Of a stretch of 64,000 bases of DNA, positions 10,373 to 24,253 are shown in pieces (positions within the stretch are counted from its first letter, which is position 1; every line of letters starts with the position of its first letter). The translations under genes were made by a program, and so were the position numbers. Source of the stretch: Pseudomonas mandelii (lineage in GTDB: Bacteria > Pseudomonadota > Gammaproteobacteria > Pseudomonadales > Pseudomonadaceae); the NCBI RefSeq assembly GCF_024138395.1, contig NZ_JAMYDU010000001.1:248001-312000 (forward strand), written 5' to 3'. Under the pieces are notes generated by a model. It saw only the letters and a list, made by a program, of their open reading frames with translations, did no database searches and was not told the origin of the DNA.

Positions 10373-11134
10373 TTAGTCCAACGTATCGACTTTCACCCGC
10401 AGAGTCATGTCATCCCGGCCCTGAGTCGAGTAGCTGCGGGTCAGGCCCTGTTTGTCGGCCTGAGTCTGGCGATTTACGCCGGCCAGGGTGATCCACTCGC
10501 CCAGTCGGCCGCTGACAGTTGTGTCGGTACTTTGCACGTTCACTACATCGGGACGTTCCTGGCTCATCCGGTCACGGTTGGTACTGATTGCCAGATGAAC
10601 GATGTCGCCGGTGACGCTGGCGGTGACGTAGAAGCCTTGGGTGACGTTGCGGTATTCGGTCTGGCTGCGCAGGTCGCCATAGCTGTCGGTCTGCGCGCTG
10701 GTCAGCGGCACGCTCTGGCCGACCTGGATCAGCGCCGGTGTGCCTTCACTGGCTTGAACCTGCTGGATGCCGCCGTCACGGCTGTCAGTGCTGTGGTTGA
10801 TGATGCGGGTCTGGCTCGGCTTGGCACCGTTCACCGAGTAACCCTGATCGCCCTGGAAGTTGTTTTCGTTGGTGTCGACCGTGATCAGCAAGCGCTTGGC
10901 GGCCACATCGAGTTGGCTGATCACGGCCTTGAGTTCGTCGATCTTGCGCTGTTCTGCGTTGACGATCAGCTGATTGCCATAGGCGCTGACCTGGCCGTCC
11001 TTGCCGATGAAGTTCTGCGCCACCGGTAGCAGATCGGCGCTGGTGCGATAGTTCAGGGGCACGATCTCGGTGGCGGCCATGACCGAAAAACTGCAGGTCA
11101 GCAGCAGCGTGGTGAGCAGGGTGCGTAGGGACAT
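10373..11134 (-). CDS. Orphan secretin-domain protein (short secretin-like)
   Basis: The 253-residue product has a clear signal peptide (MSLRTLLTTLLLTCSFSVMAA) and then an N1/NolW-type secretin subdomain (about residues 22–90: EIVPLNYRTSADLLPVAQNF ... QLIVNAEQRKIDELKAVISQLD). The C-terminal part resembles a reduced secretin core (TPALIQVGQSVPLTSAQT; GFYVTASVTGDIVHLAISTN; RLGEWITLAGV). It is far shorter than GspD/PilQ (600–700 aa), and no other secretion or pilus genes are nearby. Its role is unknown. A GGAG ribosome site precedes the ATG. Confidence 0.75.
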   Translation of the reverse strand: MSLRTLLTTLLLTCSFSVMAATEIVPLNYRTSADLLPVAQNFIGKDGQVSAYGNQLIVNAEQRKIDELKAVISQLDVAAKRLLITVDTNENNFQGDQGYSVNGAKPSQTRIINHSTDSRDGGIQQVQASEGTPALIQVGQSVPLTSAQTDSYGDLRSQTEYRNVTQGFYVTASVTGDIVHLAISTNRDRMSQERPDVVNVQSTDTTVSGRLGEWITLAGVNRQTQADKQGLTRSYSTQGRDDMTLRVKVDTLD

Positions 11135-11213
11135 TTCCGTTATCTCCGGCCTTTAAAGTCTTGATATTGCCAGTTTGTCGGCTTGCAGTGGGGCAAGTTG
11201 AATCGTAGACAGC

Positions 11214-11249
11214 AAAACGCCCCGGCATCCGAAGATGGCGGGGCGTTTT
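11214..11249 (-). terminator. Rho-independent terminator after the roxA–GNAT unit
   Basis: The hairpin AAAACGCCCCGGC...GGCGGGGCGTTTT is symmetrical and could work in both directions. It lies about 100 bp after the GNAT stop, downstream of a REP pair. Confidence 0.8.
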
Positions 11250-11266
11250 GTGGTGTTCTTGAGGGT

Positions 11267-11338
11267 GCTTTCGCGGGCAAGCCTCGCTCCTACGGGTTCA
11301 GCGTAAATCCTGTAGGAGCGAGGCTTGCCCGCGAAGGC
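11267..11338. repeat. REP pair, GAGGCTTGCCCGCGAAGG variant
   Basis: Two inverted REP copies of the CTGTAGGAGCGAGGCTTGCCCGCGAAG type sit close together with about 15 bp between them, forming a potential long hairpin between the GNAT stop and its terminator. Confidence 0.88.
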
Positions 11339-11350
11339 CTCACCTCGGTG

Positions 11351-11776
11351 TCAGGCCGAGTGACGCACCATGTCCACATGCGGAATCCCGGCTTCCAGGA
11401 ATTCCTCACTGACCATGCTGAAGCCCAAGCGCTCGTAGAACGCCGTGGCCTGCACTTGCGCGCTCAGCATCTGCTGCTTCAGCCCGCGCTCCTCGGCTTC
11501 ACCGATCGCCGCTTGCATCAGCGCATCGCCGACTTTCAGACCTCGCCAGTCCTTCAGCACCGACACCCGGCCAATGTGACCATCGGGCAGTAGGCGGGCG
11601 GTGCCGATCGGAAAGTCGCCTTCGAGGGCGAGGAAATGCACCGCGCTCTCGTCATCAGCATCCCATTCCAGTTCAGGCGGAACGGATTGCTCGGCGATGA
11701 ACACCGTCTCACGAATGCGCCGGATCTCGGCGTTGTCCTTTTGCCAGTCTGCGACACGTACGTGAATTTTATTCAT
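11351..11776 (-). CDS. GNAT family N-acetyltransferase (ElaA-like)
   Basis: This 141-residue single-domain GNAT enzyme is predicted to transfer an acetyl group from acetyl-CoA to an unknown acceptor. The acetyl-CoA region is visible as HIGRVSVLKDWRGLKVGDALM, followed by AFYERLGF near the C terminus. The N-terminal EIRRIRETVFIAEQSVP and DADDESAVHFLA are typical of the ElaA/YjcF-like subgroup. The ATG at 11776 overlaps the end of roxA by 8 bp, so the two are probably cotranslated. The substrate cannot be told from sequence. Confidence 0.85.
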   Translation of the reverse strand: MNKIHVRVADWQKDNAEIRRIRETVFIAEQSVPPELEWDADDESAVHFLALEGDFPIGTARLLPDGHIGRVSVLKDWRGLKVGDALMQAAIGEAEERGLKQQMLSAQVQATAFYERLGFSMVSEEFLEAGIPHVDMVRHSA

Positions 11777-12938
11777 CGGCAAACCCCAGGCTGCCTTGCT
11801 TGATCAGTTCGCACAGCAGGCCGCGACCGTCTTCATCGCTGAGCCAGTCGCCGAGATTGTCGACGTGCAGCGCATCGGCGGCGCAGATCATCTTCAGCAA
11901 CTCGCGCAGTTTGCCCGGCAGATAACGGCTCTGACCGCTGGCAAACAGCAGCAGGTCATCATCGACTTCCGACCAGGCCAGGCGTGCGCTCGGATTGCGG
12001 ATCAGCACGGCGCCTTGCTCGAGACTGGCGAGCAGGTCGTCTTCCTCGATTTCTTCCGGGCCAACCACCAGTTCCGGGTAGCGCGGCTCGGTCATGAACT
12101 GGCCGAACCAGGTCAGCAGCAGGCGCTCGTCGCTCATGTGCTCGGCCAGCAGGCTTTTCAGGCGATCGAGGGCGTCGTGCTGGATCTGATGAGGATCGAC
12201 AGCCGGCAGGGCGTCGGCGTCGGTGTAACGCTCTTCGTCCGACAGAAACTGGCTGAGGAAATCGGTGAAGTGAGTCAGCACTTCAGCTGCGCTCGGCGCG
12301 CGGAAACCGACCGAGTAAGTCATGCAGTCGTCAACGGCCACGCCGCAGTGAGCCAGGCGCGGCGGCAGGTAGAGCATGTCGCCCGGTTCCAGGACCCACT
12401 CATCGGTCGCTTCGAAGTCGGCGAGGATGCGCAGGTCGGCGTGTTGCAGCAGCGGGCTTTCGGAGTCGCACATCTGGCCGATTTTCCAGTTGCGCTTGCC
12501 GTGGCCTTGCAGCAGGAACACGTCGTAGTTATCGAAGTGCGGACCGACGCTGCCACCTGGGGCGGCAAAGCTGATCATCACGTCGTCGATGCGCCAGCTC
12601 GGCAGAAAGCGGAAATGCTCGAGCAGTTCGCTGACTTCCGGCACGAATTGGTCGACGGCTTGCACCAGCAGGGTCCACTCGCGTTCCGGCAACTTGCTGA
12701 ATTCGTCTTCGGCGAACGGGCCGCGGCGCAATTCCCAAGGGCGCTCGCCGTGCTCGATGATCAGGCGCGATTCGACTTCTTCTTCCAGCGCCAGGCCGGC
12801 CAGTTCGTCGGCGTCGATCGGGCTTTCGAAATCAGGGATCGCCTGACGGATCAGCAGGGGTTTTTTCTGCCAGTAGTCACGCAGGAATTCGCGCGCCGTG
12901 ATGCCGCCCAGAAGTTGAAGAGGAATGTCAGGATTCAT
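11769..12938 (-). CDS. roxA: Ribosomal protein uL16 arginine 3-hydroxylase (cupin/JmjC-like oxygenase)
   Basis: RoxA/YcfD is a 2-oxoglutarate and Fe(II)-dependent oxygenase that hydroxylates an arginine of ribosomal protein L16. The iron-binding facial triad is visible as H134 and D136 (GPHFDNYDVF) and H197 (PPRLAHCG) in the 389-residue product starting MNPDIPLQLLGG. The N-terminal cupin domain is followed by a helical and winged-helix-like C-terminal part, as in YcfD. An upstream in-frame ATG adds eight non-conserved residues and was not used. It is followed by an overlapping GNAT gene. Confidence 0.9.
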   Translation of the reverse strand: MNPDIPLQLLGGITAREFLRDYWQKKPLLIRQAIPDFESPIDADELAGLALEEEVESRLIIEHGERPWELRRGPFAEDEFSKLPEREWTLLVQAVDQFVPEVSELLEHFRFLPSWRIDDVMISFAAPGGSVGPHFDNYDVFLLQGHGKRNWKIGQMCDSESPLLQHADLRILADFEATDEWVLEPGDMLYLPPRLAHCGVAVDDCMTYSVGFRAPSAAEVLTHFTDFLSQFLSDEERYTDADALPAVDPHQIQHDALDRLKSLLAEHMSDERLLLTWFGQFMTEPRYPELVVGPEEIEEDDLLASLEQGAVLIRNPSARLAWSEVDDDLLLFASGQSRYLPGKLRELLKMICAADALHVDNLGDWLSDEDGRGLLCELIKQGSLGFADE

Positions 12939-12977
12939 GTGTAACCTATTGAAAAAAAGCACTTTTCAGACGGGAAT

Positions 12978-13003
12978 AAAAACGCCCGGCGCTGCCGGGC
13001 GTC
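12978..13003 (-). terminator. Rho-independent terminator of purB
   Basis: The hairpin GACGCCCGGC...GCCGGGCGT on the minus strand is followed by TTTTTA. It lies about 22 bp after the purB stop. Confidence 0.85.
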
Positions 13004-13024
13004 TCAAACGGGTAAAGCGGTTGA

Positions 13025-14482
<1,458 letters not shown>

Positions 14483-14522
14483 TTACGCGTTACTGACTAC
14501 AAAGCGGTATTGCGGGCGCGGT

Positions 14523-15146
14523 TCAGCTGCTACGCATCAGCGGGTAAAGCTCTTTAAGCAACTTGCGTCGGCTGATCACCAACTGCCAGCGATGACCGCC
14601 CAACTGCCGCCACAGGCGTGCCGATCGAATTCCGGCCAGCAACAGCGCGCGAATCTTCGAGGCATTGCTCGGTTGCTGCAAGTTGCGCATGTCGCCGTGC
14701 ACCTGAATCCGTTGGCGCAGGGTGCTCAGGGTATCCTGATACAACGCACCACAGGCAGCGATCACGTTTTCATGAGCCGGGCCGAAGTGCTCGACTTGAG
14801 ACTGAATCTGCGGCAAACGCTTGCCGATCACTTCCAGCAAGTCGTCGCGCTTGGCCAGCTGACGTTCCAGCCCCAGCATCGCCAGGGCGTAGCGCAGCGG
14901 TTCGCGCTGGAGGGTGCTGGGGTCTCGCTCCAGGGCGCCGATCAATGCGCGGTAGCCTTCACGCAGATTGATGTCGTCGCCGCCATAGACTTCCAGCGTG
15001 TCCTTGGGGTCGCGAATCAACAGGCTGCCGAGCATGCAGGTCAGGCCGGCTTCGTTGGTCTGACCGGTCTTGGCGATCTTGTCGACCAGTACGGCGGCGA
15101 GAAACACGCCGCCCAGCGCTGTGAGTTGCTCCTGAGTCGGGCTCAT
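14523..15146 (-). CDS. hflD: HflD family membrane-associated protein
   Basis: HflD (YcfC) is a peripheral inner-membrane protein known in E. coli for interacting with phage lambda CII; its normal cellular role is not well defined. The 207-residue product shows the family pattern ([22 protein letters not shown] ... [16 protein letters not shown]). Its start overlaps the end of mnmA by 4 bp, and purB follows. This mnmA–hflD–purB order supports the call. Confidence 0.92.
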   Translation of the reverse strand: MSPTQEQLTALGGVFLAAVLVDKIAKTGQTNEAGLTCMLGSLLIRDPKDTLEVYGGDDINLREGYRALIGALERDPSTLQREPLRYALAMLGLERQLAKRDDLLEVIGKRLPQIQSQVEHFGPAHENVIAACGALYQDTLSTLRQRIQVHGDMRNLQQPSNASKIRALLLAGIRSARLWRQLGGHRWQLVISRRKLLKELYPLMRSS

Positions 15147-16276
15147 GCGCGCTGACCCTTGCTGGTCCAGGGTTCGGCCACTTCGATCACGCCACCGCCG
15201 AGGCAGACTTCACCGTCGTAGAACACCACGGATTGGCCTGGGGTGACCGCGCGCTGCGGGTCATCGAAGGTCGCGCGGTAGCCGCTGGCGGTCTTCTCCA
15301 GCGTGCAAGGCTGGTCGCTCTGGCGATAACGCACTTTGGCGGTCAGCTTGCGCGGCTCGGTCAAATCGATGGGGTTGACCCAATAAATATCCGAGGCGAG
15401 CAGGGCGCGGGAGAACAGATAAGGGTGATCATTGCCCTGGCCAACGATCAGCTCGTTGTGTTCCAGGTCCTTGATCAGCACGTACCACGGCTCGTCACCG
15501 GCGTCTTTCAACCCGCCGATGCCCAGGCCCTGACGCTGGCCGATGGTGTGATACATCAAGCCGTGGTGACGGCCGATGACTTCGCCTTCGGTGGTCTTGA
15601 TCTCGCCTGGCTGGGCCGGCAGGTACTGCTTGAGGAAGTCGCTGAAGCGGCGTTCGCCGATAAAGCAGATCCCGGTGGAATCCTTTTTCTTCGCGGTGGC
15701 CAGGTCGTGTTTCTCGGCAATCGCGCGCACTTCGGGTTTTTCCAGTTCGCCGACCGGGAACAGCGTCTTGGCGATCTGTTCACCGCCGACGGCGTGCAGG
15801 AAATAGCTCTGGTCCTTGTTCGGGTCCAGGCCCTTGAGCAATTCGGTGCGGCCATCGATGTCGCGGCGGCGCACGTAGTGGCCGGTGGCGATCAGGTCGG
15901 CGCCGAGCATCATGGCGTAGTCGAGGAACGCCTTGAACTTGATTTCGCGGTTGCAGAGGATGTCCGGGTTCGGCGTGCGACCGGCCTTGTATTCGGCCAG
16001 GAAATGCTCGAACACGTTGTCCCAGTACTCGGCGGCGAAGTTGGCGGTGTGCAGCTTGATGCCAATCTTGTCGCACACGGCCTGAGCGTCCGCCAGGTCA
16101 TCCATGGCGGTGCAGTATTCCGTTCCATCGTCTTCTTCCCAGTTCTTCATGAACAGGCCTTCCACCTCATAACCCTGCTCGATCAGCAGGAGAGCGGAAA
16201 CGGAAGAGTCCACGCCGCCGGACATGCCGACAATGACGCGCTTCTTTTGTGTGTCAGAAGGGGCTGGATCACGCAT
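15143..16276 (-). CDS. mnmA: tRNA-specific 2-thiouridylase MnmA
   Basis: MnmA uses ATP to adenylate, then thiolates, U34 of tRNA for Lys, Glu and Gln, taking sulfur from TusE. The PP-loop [11 protein letters not shown] is at about residues 17–27. The two catalytic cysteines lie in [13 protein letters not shown] and in [10 protein letters not shown]. The 377-residue product is full length. The sulfur donors TusBCDE are encoded at 37,506–38,887 in the same window. It overlaps hflD by 4 bp. Confidence 0.97.
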   Translation of the reverse strand: MRDPAPSDTQKKRVIVGMSGGVDSSVSALLLIEQGYEVEGLFMKNWEEDDGTEYCTAMDDLADAQAVCDKIGIKLHTANFAAEYWDNVFEHFLAEYKAGRTPNPDILCNREIKFKAFLDYAMMLGADLIATGHYVRRRDIDGRTELLKGLDPNKDQSYFLHAVGGEQIAKTLFPVGELEKPEVRAIAEKHDLATAKKKDSTGICFIGERRFSDFLKQYLPAQPGEIKTTEGEVIGRHHGLMYHTIGQRQGLGIGGLKDAGDEPWYVLIKDLEHNELIVGQGNDHPYLFSRALLASDIYWVNPIDLTEPRKLTAKVRYRQSDQPCTLEKTASGYRATFDDPQRAVTPGQSVVFYDGEVCLGGGVIEVAEPWTSKGQRA

Positions 16277-16335
16277 AGGGATTCAATGAGTGTCTTGAAA
16301 AAGGACGCGATTCTAGCAGGCTCAAGCCTGCAAGG

Positions 16336-16782
16336 CTAAAGAGAAGGGCGGATCAGCTCGAGGCTGAAGTGTTTGCCGTCCAGATAATCATCGATACAGC
16401 GGATGATCAGCTCACTGCGCCAGTTTGCGCGCTGTTGCAGCAGTTCGTCACGCGTCAGCCATTTTGCGCCGACGATACCGTCGTCCAGCTGATAGTCCGG
16501 GTGGTGTTTGAGCGGTTTTGCGGTGAAGCAGACCCGCTGATAGGTCACGCCATTGCTCGGCGCGGTATAGAGATAAATACCCACCACGCCTGTCGGCTCG
16601 ACGTCCCAGCCGGTTTCCTCAAGGGTTTCACGCACGGCGGCGTCGATCAGGGTTTCATCCGGGTCCAGATGACCGGCGGGCTGGTTGAGCACTGTTTGTC
16701 CGTGCTTGAGTTCTTCGACCATCAGGAAACGACCATTGTCTTCGACGATGGTGGCGACGGTGATGTGGGGTAGCCAATCCAT
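16336..16782 (-). CDS. nudJ: Nudix hydrolase NudJ (HMP-PP / nucleotide phosphatase type)
   Basis: The 148-residue protein contains a Nudix box beginning with GHLDPDETLIDAAVRETLEETGWD, with the expected GX5EX7REUXEE pattern. It aligns with NudJ (YmfB), which in E. coli sits next to mnmA and acts on nucleoside and thiamine-precursor diphosphates. Here too it lies just upstream of mnmA on the same strand, with about 59 bp between. The substrate is an inference from homology and position. Confidence 0.88.
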   Translation of the reverse strand: MDWLPHITVATIVEDNGRFLMVEELKHGQTVLNQPAGHLDPDETLIDAAVRETLEETGWDVEPTGVVGIYLYTAPSNGVTYQRVCFTAKPLKHHPDYQLDDGIVGAKWLTRDELLQQRANWRSELIIRCIDDYLDGKHFSLELIRPSL

Positions 16783-16815
16783 GAAGCTTCCTCAATTTGA
16801 ATGTTGAAACCCGAT

Positions 16816-16909
16816 CCTGTGGGAGCTGGCTTGCCTGCGATAGCGGTAGGTCAGTCAATTTCAGTGTTGAATGATAAATGGCTATCGCAGGCAAGCCAGC
16901 TCCCACAGG
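16816..16909. repeat. REP pair, GGGAGCTGGCTTGCCTGCGATAG variant
   Basis: Two inverted REP copies of the variant with CTGGCTTGCCTGCGATAGC lie between icd2 and nudJ, with a spacer of about 35 bp. Confidence 0.9.
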
Positions 16910-16950
16910 GTTTGTTTCGGCAGATAGATATGTGTAAAAGCCAGAAACAG

Positions 16951-16975
16951 AAACCCCGGCGCTGGGCCGGGGCTT
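16951..16975 (-). terminator. Rho-independent terminator of the monomeric icd gene
   Basis: A CCCCGGC / GCCGGGG hairpin just after the stop codon is followed by TTTC on the minus strand. The T-tract is short, so efficiency may be modest. Confidence 0.7.
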
Positions 16976-16993
16976 CTTTGCATCCTTACAACC

Positions 16994-19712
<2,719 letters not shown>

Positions 19713-20969
19713 ATGGGATACAAGAAGATTCAGGTTCCGGCCGTCGGCGACAAAATCACCGTCAACGCAGACCATTCTCTCAATGTTCCTAACAACCCGA
19801 TCATCCCCTTCATCGAAGGCGATGGTATTGGCGTTGATATCAGCCCGGTCATGATCAAGGTTGTCGATGCTGCTGTTAAGAAGGCTTACGGCGGCGAGCG
19901 CAAAATTTCCTGGATGGAAGTCTACGCCGGGGAGAAAGCGACTCAGGTTTACGATCAGGACACCTGGCTGCCTCAGGAAACCCTGGACGCCGTCAAGGAT
20001 TACGTGGTTTCCATCAAGGGCCCTCTGACCACGCCGGTTGGCGGTGGCATCCGTTCGCTGAACGTGGCCCTGCGTCAGCAACTCGACCTGTACGTGTGCC
20101 TGCGTCCGGTGCGCTGGTTCGAAGGCGTGCCGAGCCCGGTCAAGAAGCCAGGCGATGTCGACATGACCATCTTCCGTGAAAACTCGGAAGACATTTATGC
20201 CGGTATCGAATGGAAGGCCGGTTCGCCGGAAGCGACCAAGGTCATCAAGTTCCTTAAAGAAGAAATGGGCGTCACCAAGATCCGTTTCGACGAAAACTGC
20301 GGTATTGGCGTCAAGCCGGTTTCCCTGGAAGGCACCAAACGTCTGGCGCGCAAGGCTCTGCAGTATGTAGTCGATAACGACCGCGACTCGCTGACCATCG
20401 TGCACAAAGGCAACATCATGAAGTTCACCGAAGGCGCCTTCAAGGAATGGGCCTACGAAGTGGCCGCTGAAGAATTCGGCGCGACCCTGCTCGACGGCGG
20501 TCCGTGGATGCAGTTCAAGAACCCGAAAACCGGCAAGAACGTCATCGTCAAGGACGCCATCGCCGACGCCATGCTCCAGCAGATCCTGCTGCGCCCGGCC
20601 GAGTACGATGTGATCGCGACCCTGAACCTGAACGGGGACTACCTCTCCGACGCCCTGGCGGCGGAAGTGGGCGGTATCGGTATCGCGCCAGGTGCGAACC
20701 TGTCCGACACCGTGGCCATGTTCGAAGCGACCCACGGTACCGCGCCGAAGTACGCCGGCAAGGACCAGGTCAACCCGGGTTCGTTGATCCTGTCCGCCGA
20801 GATGATGCTGCGTCACATGGGCTGGACCGAAGCGGCCGACTTGATCATCAAAGGCACCAACGGCGCGATCTCCGCGAAAACCGTGACCTATGACTTCGAA
20901 CGTCTGATGGAGGGCGCGAAACTGCTGTCGTCTTCCGCGTTTGGTGATGCGCTCATCTCGCATATGTAA
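19713..20969 (+). CDS. icd: NADP-dependent isocitrate dehydrogenase, dimeric type
   Basis: This is the E. coli-type 418-residue isocitrate dehydrogenase of the TCA cycle. The start [13 protein letters not shown] has a GGAG ribosome site 6 nt upstream. Substrate-binding residues are seen in the [22 protein letters not shown] region, and the phosphorylatable serine region in [13 protein letters not shown], which in E. coli is the target of AceK. NADP-specific motifs occur near [11 protein letters not shown]. It is monocistronic, with a terminator just downstream. Confidence 0.97.
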   Translation: MGYKKIQVPAVGDKITVNADHSLNVPNNPIIPFIEGDGIGVDISPVMIKVVDAAVKKAYGGERKISWMEVYAGEKATQVYDQDTWLPQETLDAVKDYVVSIKGPLTTPVGGGIRSLNVALRQQLDLYVCLRPVRWFEGVPSPVKKPGDVDMTIFRENSEDIYAGIEWKAGSPEATKVIKFLKEEMGVTKIRFDENCGIGVKPVSLEGTKRLARKALQYVVDNDRDSLTIVHKGNIMKFTEGAFKEWAYEVAAEEFGATLLDGGPWMQFKNPKTGKNVIVKDAIADAMLQQILLRPAEYDVIATLNLNGDYLSDALAAEVGGIGIAPGANLSDTVAMFEATHGTAPKYAGKDQVNPGSLILSAEMMLRHMGWTEAADLIIKGTNGAISAKTVTYDFERLMEGAKLLSSSAFGDALISHM

Positions 20970-20994
20970 GCCGCAGATGTAAGCCAGCTGACAG

Positions 20995-21021
20995 AAAAAC
21001 CGCCTTCGGGCGGTTTTTTTA
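20995..21021 (+). terminator. Rho-independent terminator of icd
   Basis: The hairpin AAAAACCGCC-TTCG-GGCGGTTTTTTT has a UUCG-type tetraloop, a GC stem and a 7-nt T-tract. It lies about 25 bp after the icd stop and could also serve the convergent cold-shock gene. Confidence 0.9.
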
Positions 21022-21042
21022 TGACTGGATGATGGGGGGGCA

Positions 21043-21324
21043 TCAGCTCGACACTGTTTCTTTCCGGGTGGCGGGAGTGGTCTGTTCGGTCGGGGGGGCG
21101 ACAGGCACGATCTTTACTGCATGCAACCCTTTGGGGCCCTGAATGATCTCGAAGCCAACGATTTGCCCGGCCTTGAGGGTTTTATACCCTTCCATGTCAA
21201 TGGCCGAATAATGGGCAAAGAAATCGATATCCTTGCCTTCCTCGTCGCGACCTTCTCTGGCGTCGGTGTTAATGAAACCGAACCCCTTGGCATTGTTGAA
21301 CCATTTCACCGTACCGACTGACAT
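21043..21324 (-). CDS. Cold-shock domain protein, CspD-like, with extended loop and tail
   Basis: The product has a cold-shock OB-fold with RNP1 (KGFGFI) and RNP2 (FFAHYSAI) and would bind single-stranded RNA or DNA. It begins [14 protein letters not shown]. Compared with standard 65–70-residue Csp proteins there is a charged insertion of about 8–10 residues between RNP1 and RNP2 ([14 protein letters not shown]) and a tail of about 25 residues rich in P, T and V. The start could also be a Met two codons earlier. It occupies the position held by cspD next to clpS in Pseudomonas, but is not a standard CspD in length. Confidence 0.85.
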   Translation of the reverse strand: MSVGTVKWFNNAKGFGFINTDAREGRDEEGKDIDFFAHYSAIDMEGYKTLKAGQIVGFEIIQGPKGLHAVKIVPVAPPTEQTTPATRKETVSS

Positions 21325-21549
21325 ACCCATATCCCTCTGCAACAGACTCCATCACTGGAGTATCATCCAGTTAATCCGCAGTCTGATCTTGCAAATAAGA
21401 TTGACTCCGCGGACCTTTTTTACCCACTGTGGGCTCTATTGTTTGTAACACCGATTTTCCGATAGTCAAGGTGACCGGGCAGTCGGAGTTGAAATCCTCG
21501 ATGGCCGCCCCCACCACTGTATTTGCACAACTGACGAACCTTTCTTTCC

Positions 21550-21933
21550 ATGCATGCAATCAGCCAGATTCGACTAACATTCAATCAGGATCGCCCGATT
21601 CTCCAAAAAGATCACCCGGAGGAACACGACGACGATTCCGCAGGCATTGCTGTTCAGGAGGCTAAGCCTGCTTTACAGGCGCCGCCTATGTATAAGGTGG
21701 TTTTGTTCAACGATGACTACACACCGATGGATTTCGTCGTCGAAGTGCTCGAGGTGTTTTTTAACCTGAATCGCGAGCTGGCGACCAAGGTCATGCTGGC
21801 CGTCCACACAGAAGGACGGGCAGTATGTGGAGTGTTTACCCGCGACATCGCCGAGACCAAGGCCATGCAGGTCAACCAGTACGCCAGGGAAAGCCAGCAT
21901 CCGCTACTCTGTGAAATCGAGAAGGACGGTTAA
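21550..21933 (+). CDS. clpS: ATP-dependent Clp protease adaptor ClpS
   Basis: ClpS delivers proteins with N-degron residues (Leu, Phe, Tyr, Trp) to ClpAP. The 127-residue product has a flexible N-terminal tail, then the core [21 protein letters not shown] with the acidic residues that bind the substrate alpha-amino group, and [19 protein letters not shown]. The ATG start lacks a strong ribosome site, so initiation could be weak. It is followed 30 bp later by clpA. The leucyl and aspartyl/arginyl-type transferases that create N-degrons are encoded 3–4 kb downstream. Confidence 0.96.
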   Translation: MHAISQIRLTFNQDRPILQKDHPEEHDDDSAGIAVQEAKPALQAPPMYKVVLFNDDYTPMDFVVEVLEVFFNLNRELATKVMLAVHTEGRAVCGVFTRDIAETKAMQVNQYARESQHPLLCEIEKDG

Positions 21934-21963
21934 TCGCCGACCACTTGGGTATGAGGTGAAGCT

Positions 21964-24234
21964 ATGTTAAACCGCGAGCTCGAAGTCACCCTCAATCTTG
22001 CCTTCAAGGAGGCTCGTTCGAAGCGTCATGAATTCATGACCGTCGAGCACCTCCTGTTGGCCCTATTGGATAATGAGGCTGCCGCCACCGTTTTGCGTGC
22101 CTGCGGCGCAAACCTCGACAAACTCAAGCATGATCTGCAGGAGTTCATCGACTCCACCACGCCATTGATCCCTCTTCATGACGAGGATCGTGAAACCCAG
22201 CCAACCCTGGGCTTCCAGCGTGTACTGCAACGTGCTGTCTTTCACGTACAGAGCTCGGGCAAACGCGAAGTGACTGGCGCTAACGTGCTGGTCGCAATCT
22301 TCAGTGAGCAAGAGAGTCAGGCAGTGTTTCTGCTGAAACAGCAGAGCGTTGCGCGCATCGATGTCGTCAACTACATCGCCCATGGCATTTCCAAAGTGCC
22401 GGGGCATGGCGATCACTCTGAAGGTGAACAAGATATGCAGGACGACGAGGGCGGTGAGTCTTCTTCTTCAGGCAATCCTCTGGATGCTTATGCCAGCAAC
22501 CTCAACGAACTCGCGCGCCAGGGTCGTATCGATCCGTTGGTAGGCCGTGAGCTGGAGGTCGAGCGCGTCGCGCAGATCCTCGCGCGTCGTCGCAAAAACA
22601 ACCCGCTACTGGTGGGCGAGGCAGGCGTGGGTAAAACCGCGATTGCCGAAGGCCTGGCCAAACGCATTGTCGACAACCAGGTGCCGGACCTTCTGGCCAA
22701 CAGCGTGGTGTATTCCCTCGATCTGGGGGCCTTGCTGGCCGGGACCAAGTACCGCGGCGATTTCGAGAAGCGCTTCAAGGCGCTGCTCAATGAGCTGAAA
22801 AAACGTCCGCAGGCGATCCTGTTCATCGACGAGATCCACACCATCATCGGTGCGGGCGCTGCGTCCGGTGGTGTCATGGATGCTTCGAACCTGCTCAAGC
22901 CATTGCTGTCTTCGGGCGACATTCGCTGCATCGGTTCGACCACGTTCCAGGAATTCCGCGGAATCTTCGAGAAGGACCGTGCTCTGGCCCGGCGCTTCCA
23001 GAAGGTCGATGTGTCGGAACCATCGGTGGAAGACACCATTGGCATTCTGCGCGGCCTGAAAGGGCGTTTCGAAGCGCACCACAATATCGAATACAGCGAT
23101 GAAGCCCTGCGCGCCGCTGCTGAACTGGCCTCGCGTTACATCAATGACCGGCACATGCCGGACAAAGCGATCGACGTCATCGACGAGGCGGGCGCCTATC
23201 AGCGTCTGCAACCGATCGAGAAGCGCGTGAAACGCATCGAAGTGCCTCAGGTCGAGGACATCGTCGCGAAAATCGCGCGAATTCCGCCAAAGCACGTCAC
23301 CAGTTCCGACAAAGAGCTACTGCGTAACCTTGAGCGTGACCTGAAGCTCACGGTATTTGGTCAGGATGCGGCGATCGACTCGCTGTCGACCGCGATCAAA
23401 CTGTCCCGTGCCGGCCTCAAGTCGCCTGACAAGCCCGTCGGTTCGTTCCTGTTCGCAGGGCCGACCGGTGTTGGTAAAACCGAGGCCGCGCGGCAACTGG
23501 CCAAGGCGTTGGGGGTCGAGCTGGTTCGCTTCGACATGTCCGAGTACATGGAGCGCCACACCGTATCGCGTCTGATCGGTGCGCCTCCAGGCTATGTCGG
23601 GTTCGATCAGGGCGGTCTGTTGACCGAAGCCATTACCAAGCAGCCTCACTGCGTGCTGTTGCTCGATGAAATCGAGAAGGCGCATCCGGAAGTCTTCAAC
23701 CTGCTGTTGCAGGTCATGGACCACGGTACGCTGACCGATAACAACGGGCGCAAGGCGGACTTCCGTAACGTGATCGTCATCATGACGACCAACGCCGGTG
23801 CCGAGACTGCAGCGCGTGCTTCGATCGGTTTCACTTATCAGGACCATTCGTCCGATGCGATGGAAGTGATCAAGAAGAGCTTCACGCCGGAATTCCGTAA
23901 CCGTCTGGACACCATTATCCAGTTTGGTCGCCTCAGCCATGAGGTCATCAAAAGCGTGGTGGACAAGTTCCTTACCGAACTTCAGGCGCAGCTGGAAGAC
24001 AAGCGTGTGCTGCTGGAAGTCACCGACGCTGCTCGCAGCTGGCTGGCGGCGGGTGGCTACGACTCGGCAATGGGTGCTCGTCCAATGGCGCGTTTGATCC
24101 AGGACAAGATCAAGCGTCCACTGGCCGAAGAGATCCTCTTTGGCGAACTGGCCGAACATGGCGGTGTGGTACACATCGACATCAAGGACGGCGAGCTGAC
24201 CTTCGAGTTCGAGACCACGGCTGAAATGGCCTGA
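21964..24234 (+). CDS. clpA: ATP-dependent Clp protease ATP-binding subunit ClpA
   Basis: ClpA is the hexameric AAA+ unfoldase that feeds substrates to ClpP. The 756-residue product has the N-domain (double Clp repeat, residues 1–145) that binds ClpS, a first ATPase module with Walker A GEAGVGKT near residue 218, and a second with GPTGVGKT near residue 499. The ClpP-binding loop is present as SIGF near residue 620. A GAGGTGAAGCT ribosome site precedes the ATG. clpS and clpA form an operon ended by a terminator. Confidence 0.98.
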   Translation: MLNRELEVTLNLAFKEARSKRHEFMTVEHLLLALLDNEAAATVLRACGANLDKLKHDLQEFIDSTTPLIPLHDEDRETQPTLGFQRVLQRAVFHVQSSGKREVTGANVLVAIFSEQESQAVFLLKQQSVARIDVVNYIAHGISKVPGHGDHSEGEQDMQDDEGGESSSSGNPLDAYASNLNELARQGRIDPLVGRELEVERVAQILARRRKNNPLLVGEAGVGKTAIAEGLAKRIVDNQVPDLLANSVVYSLDLGALLAGTKYRGDFEKRFKALLNELKKRPQAILFIDEIHTIIGAGAASGGVMDASNLLKPLLSSGDIRCIGSTTFQEFRGIFEKDRALARRFQKVDVSEPSVEDTIGILRGLKGRFEAHHNIEYSDEALRAAAELASRYINDRHMPDKAIDVIDEAGAYQRLQPIEKRVKRIEVPQVEDIVAKIARIPPKHVTSSDKELLRNLERDLKLTVFGQDAAIDSLSTAIKLSRAGLKSPDKPVGSFLFAGPTGVGKTEAARQLAKALGVELVRFDMSEYMERHTVSRLIGAPPGYVGFDQGGLLTEAITKQPHCVLLLDEIEKAHPEVFNLLLQVMDHGTLTDNNGRKADFRNVIVIMTTNAGAETAARASIGFTYQDHSSDAMEVIKKSFTPEFRNRLDTIIQFGRLSHEVIKSVVDKFLTELQAQLEDKRVLLEVTDAARSWLAAGGYDSAMGARPMARLIQDKIKRPLAEEILFGELAEHGGVVHIDIKDGELTFEFETTAEMA

Positions 24235-24253
24235 CGTTAAACCGCAACAAAGC

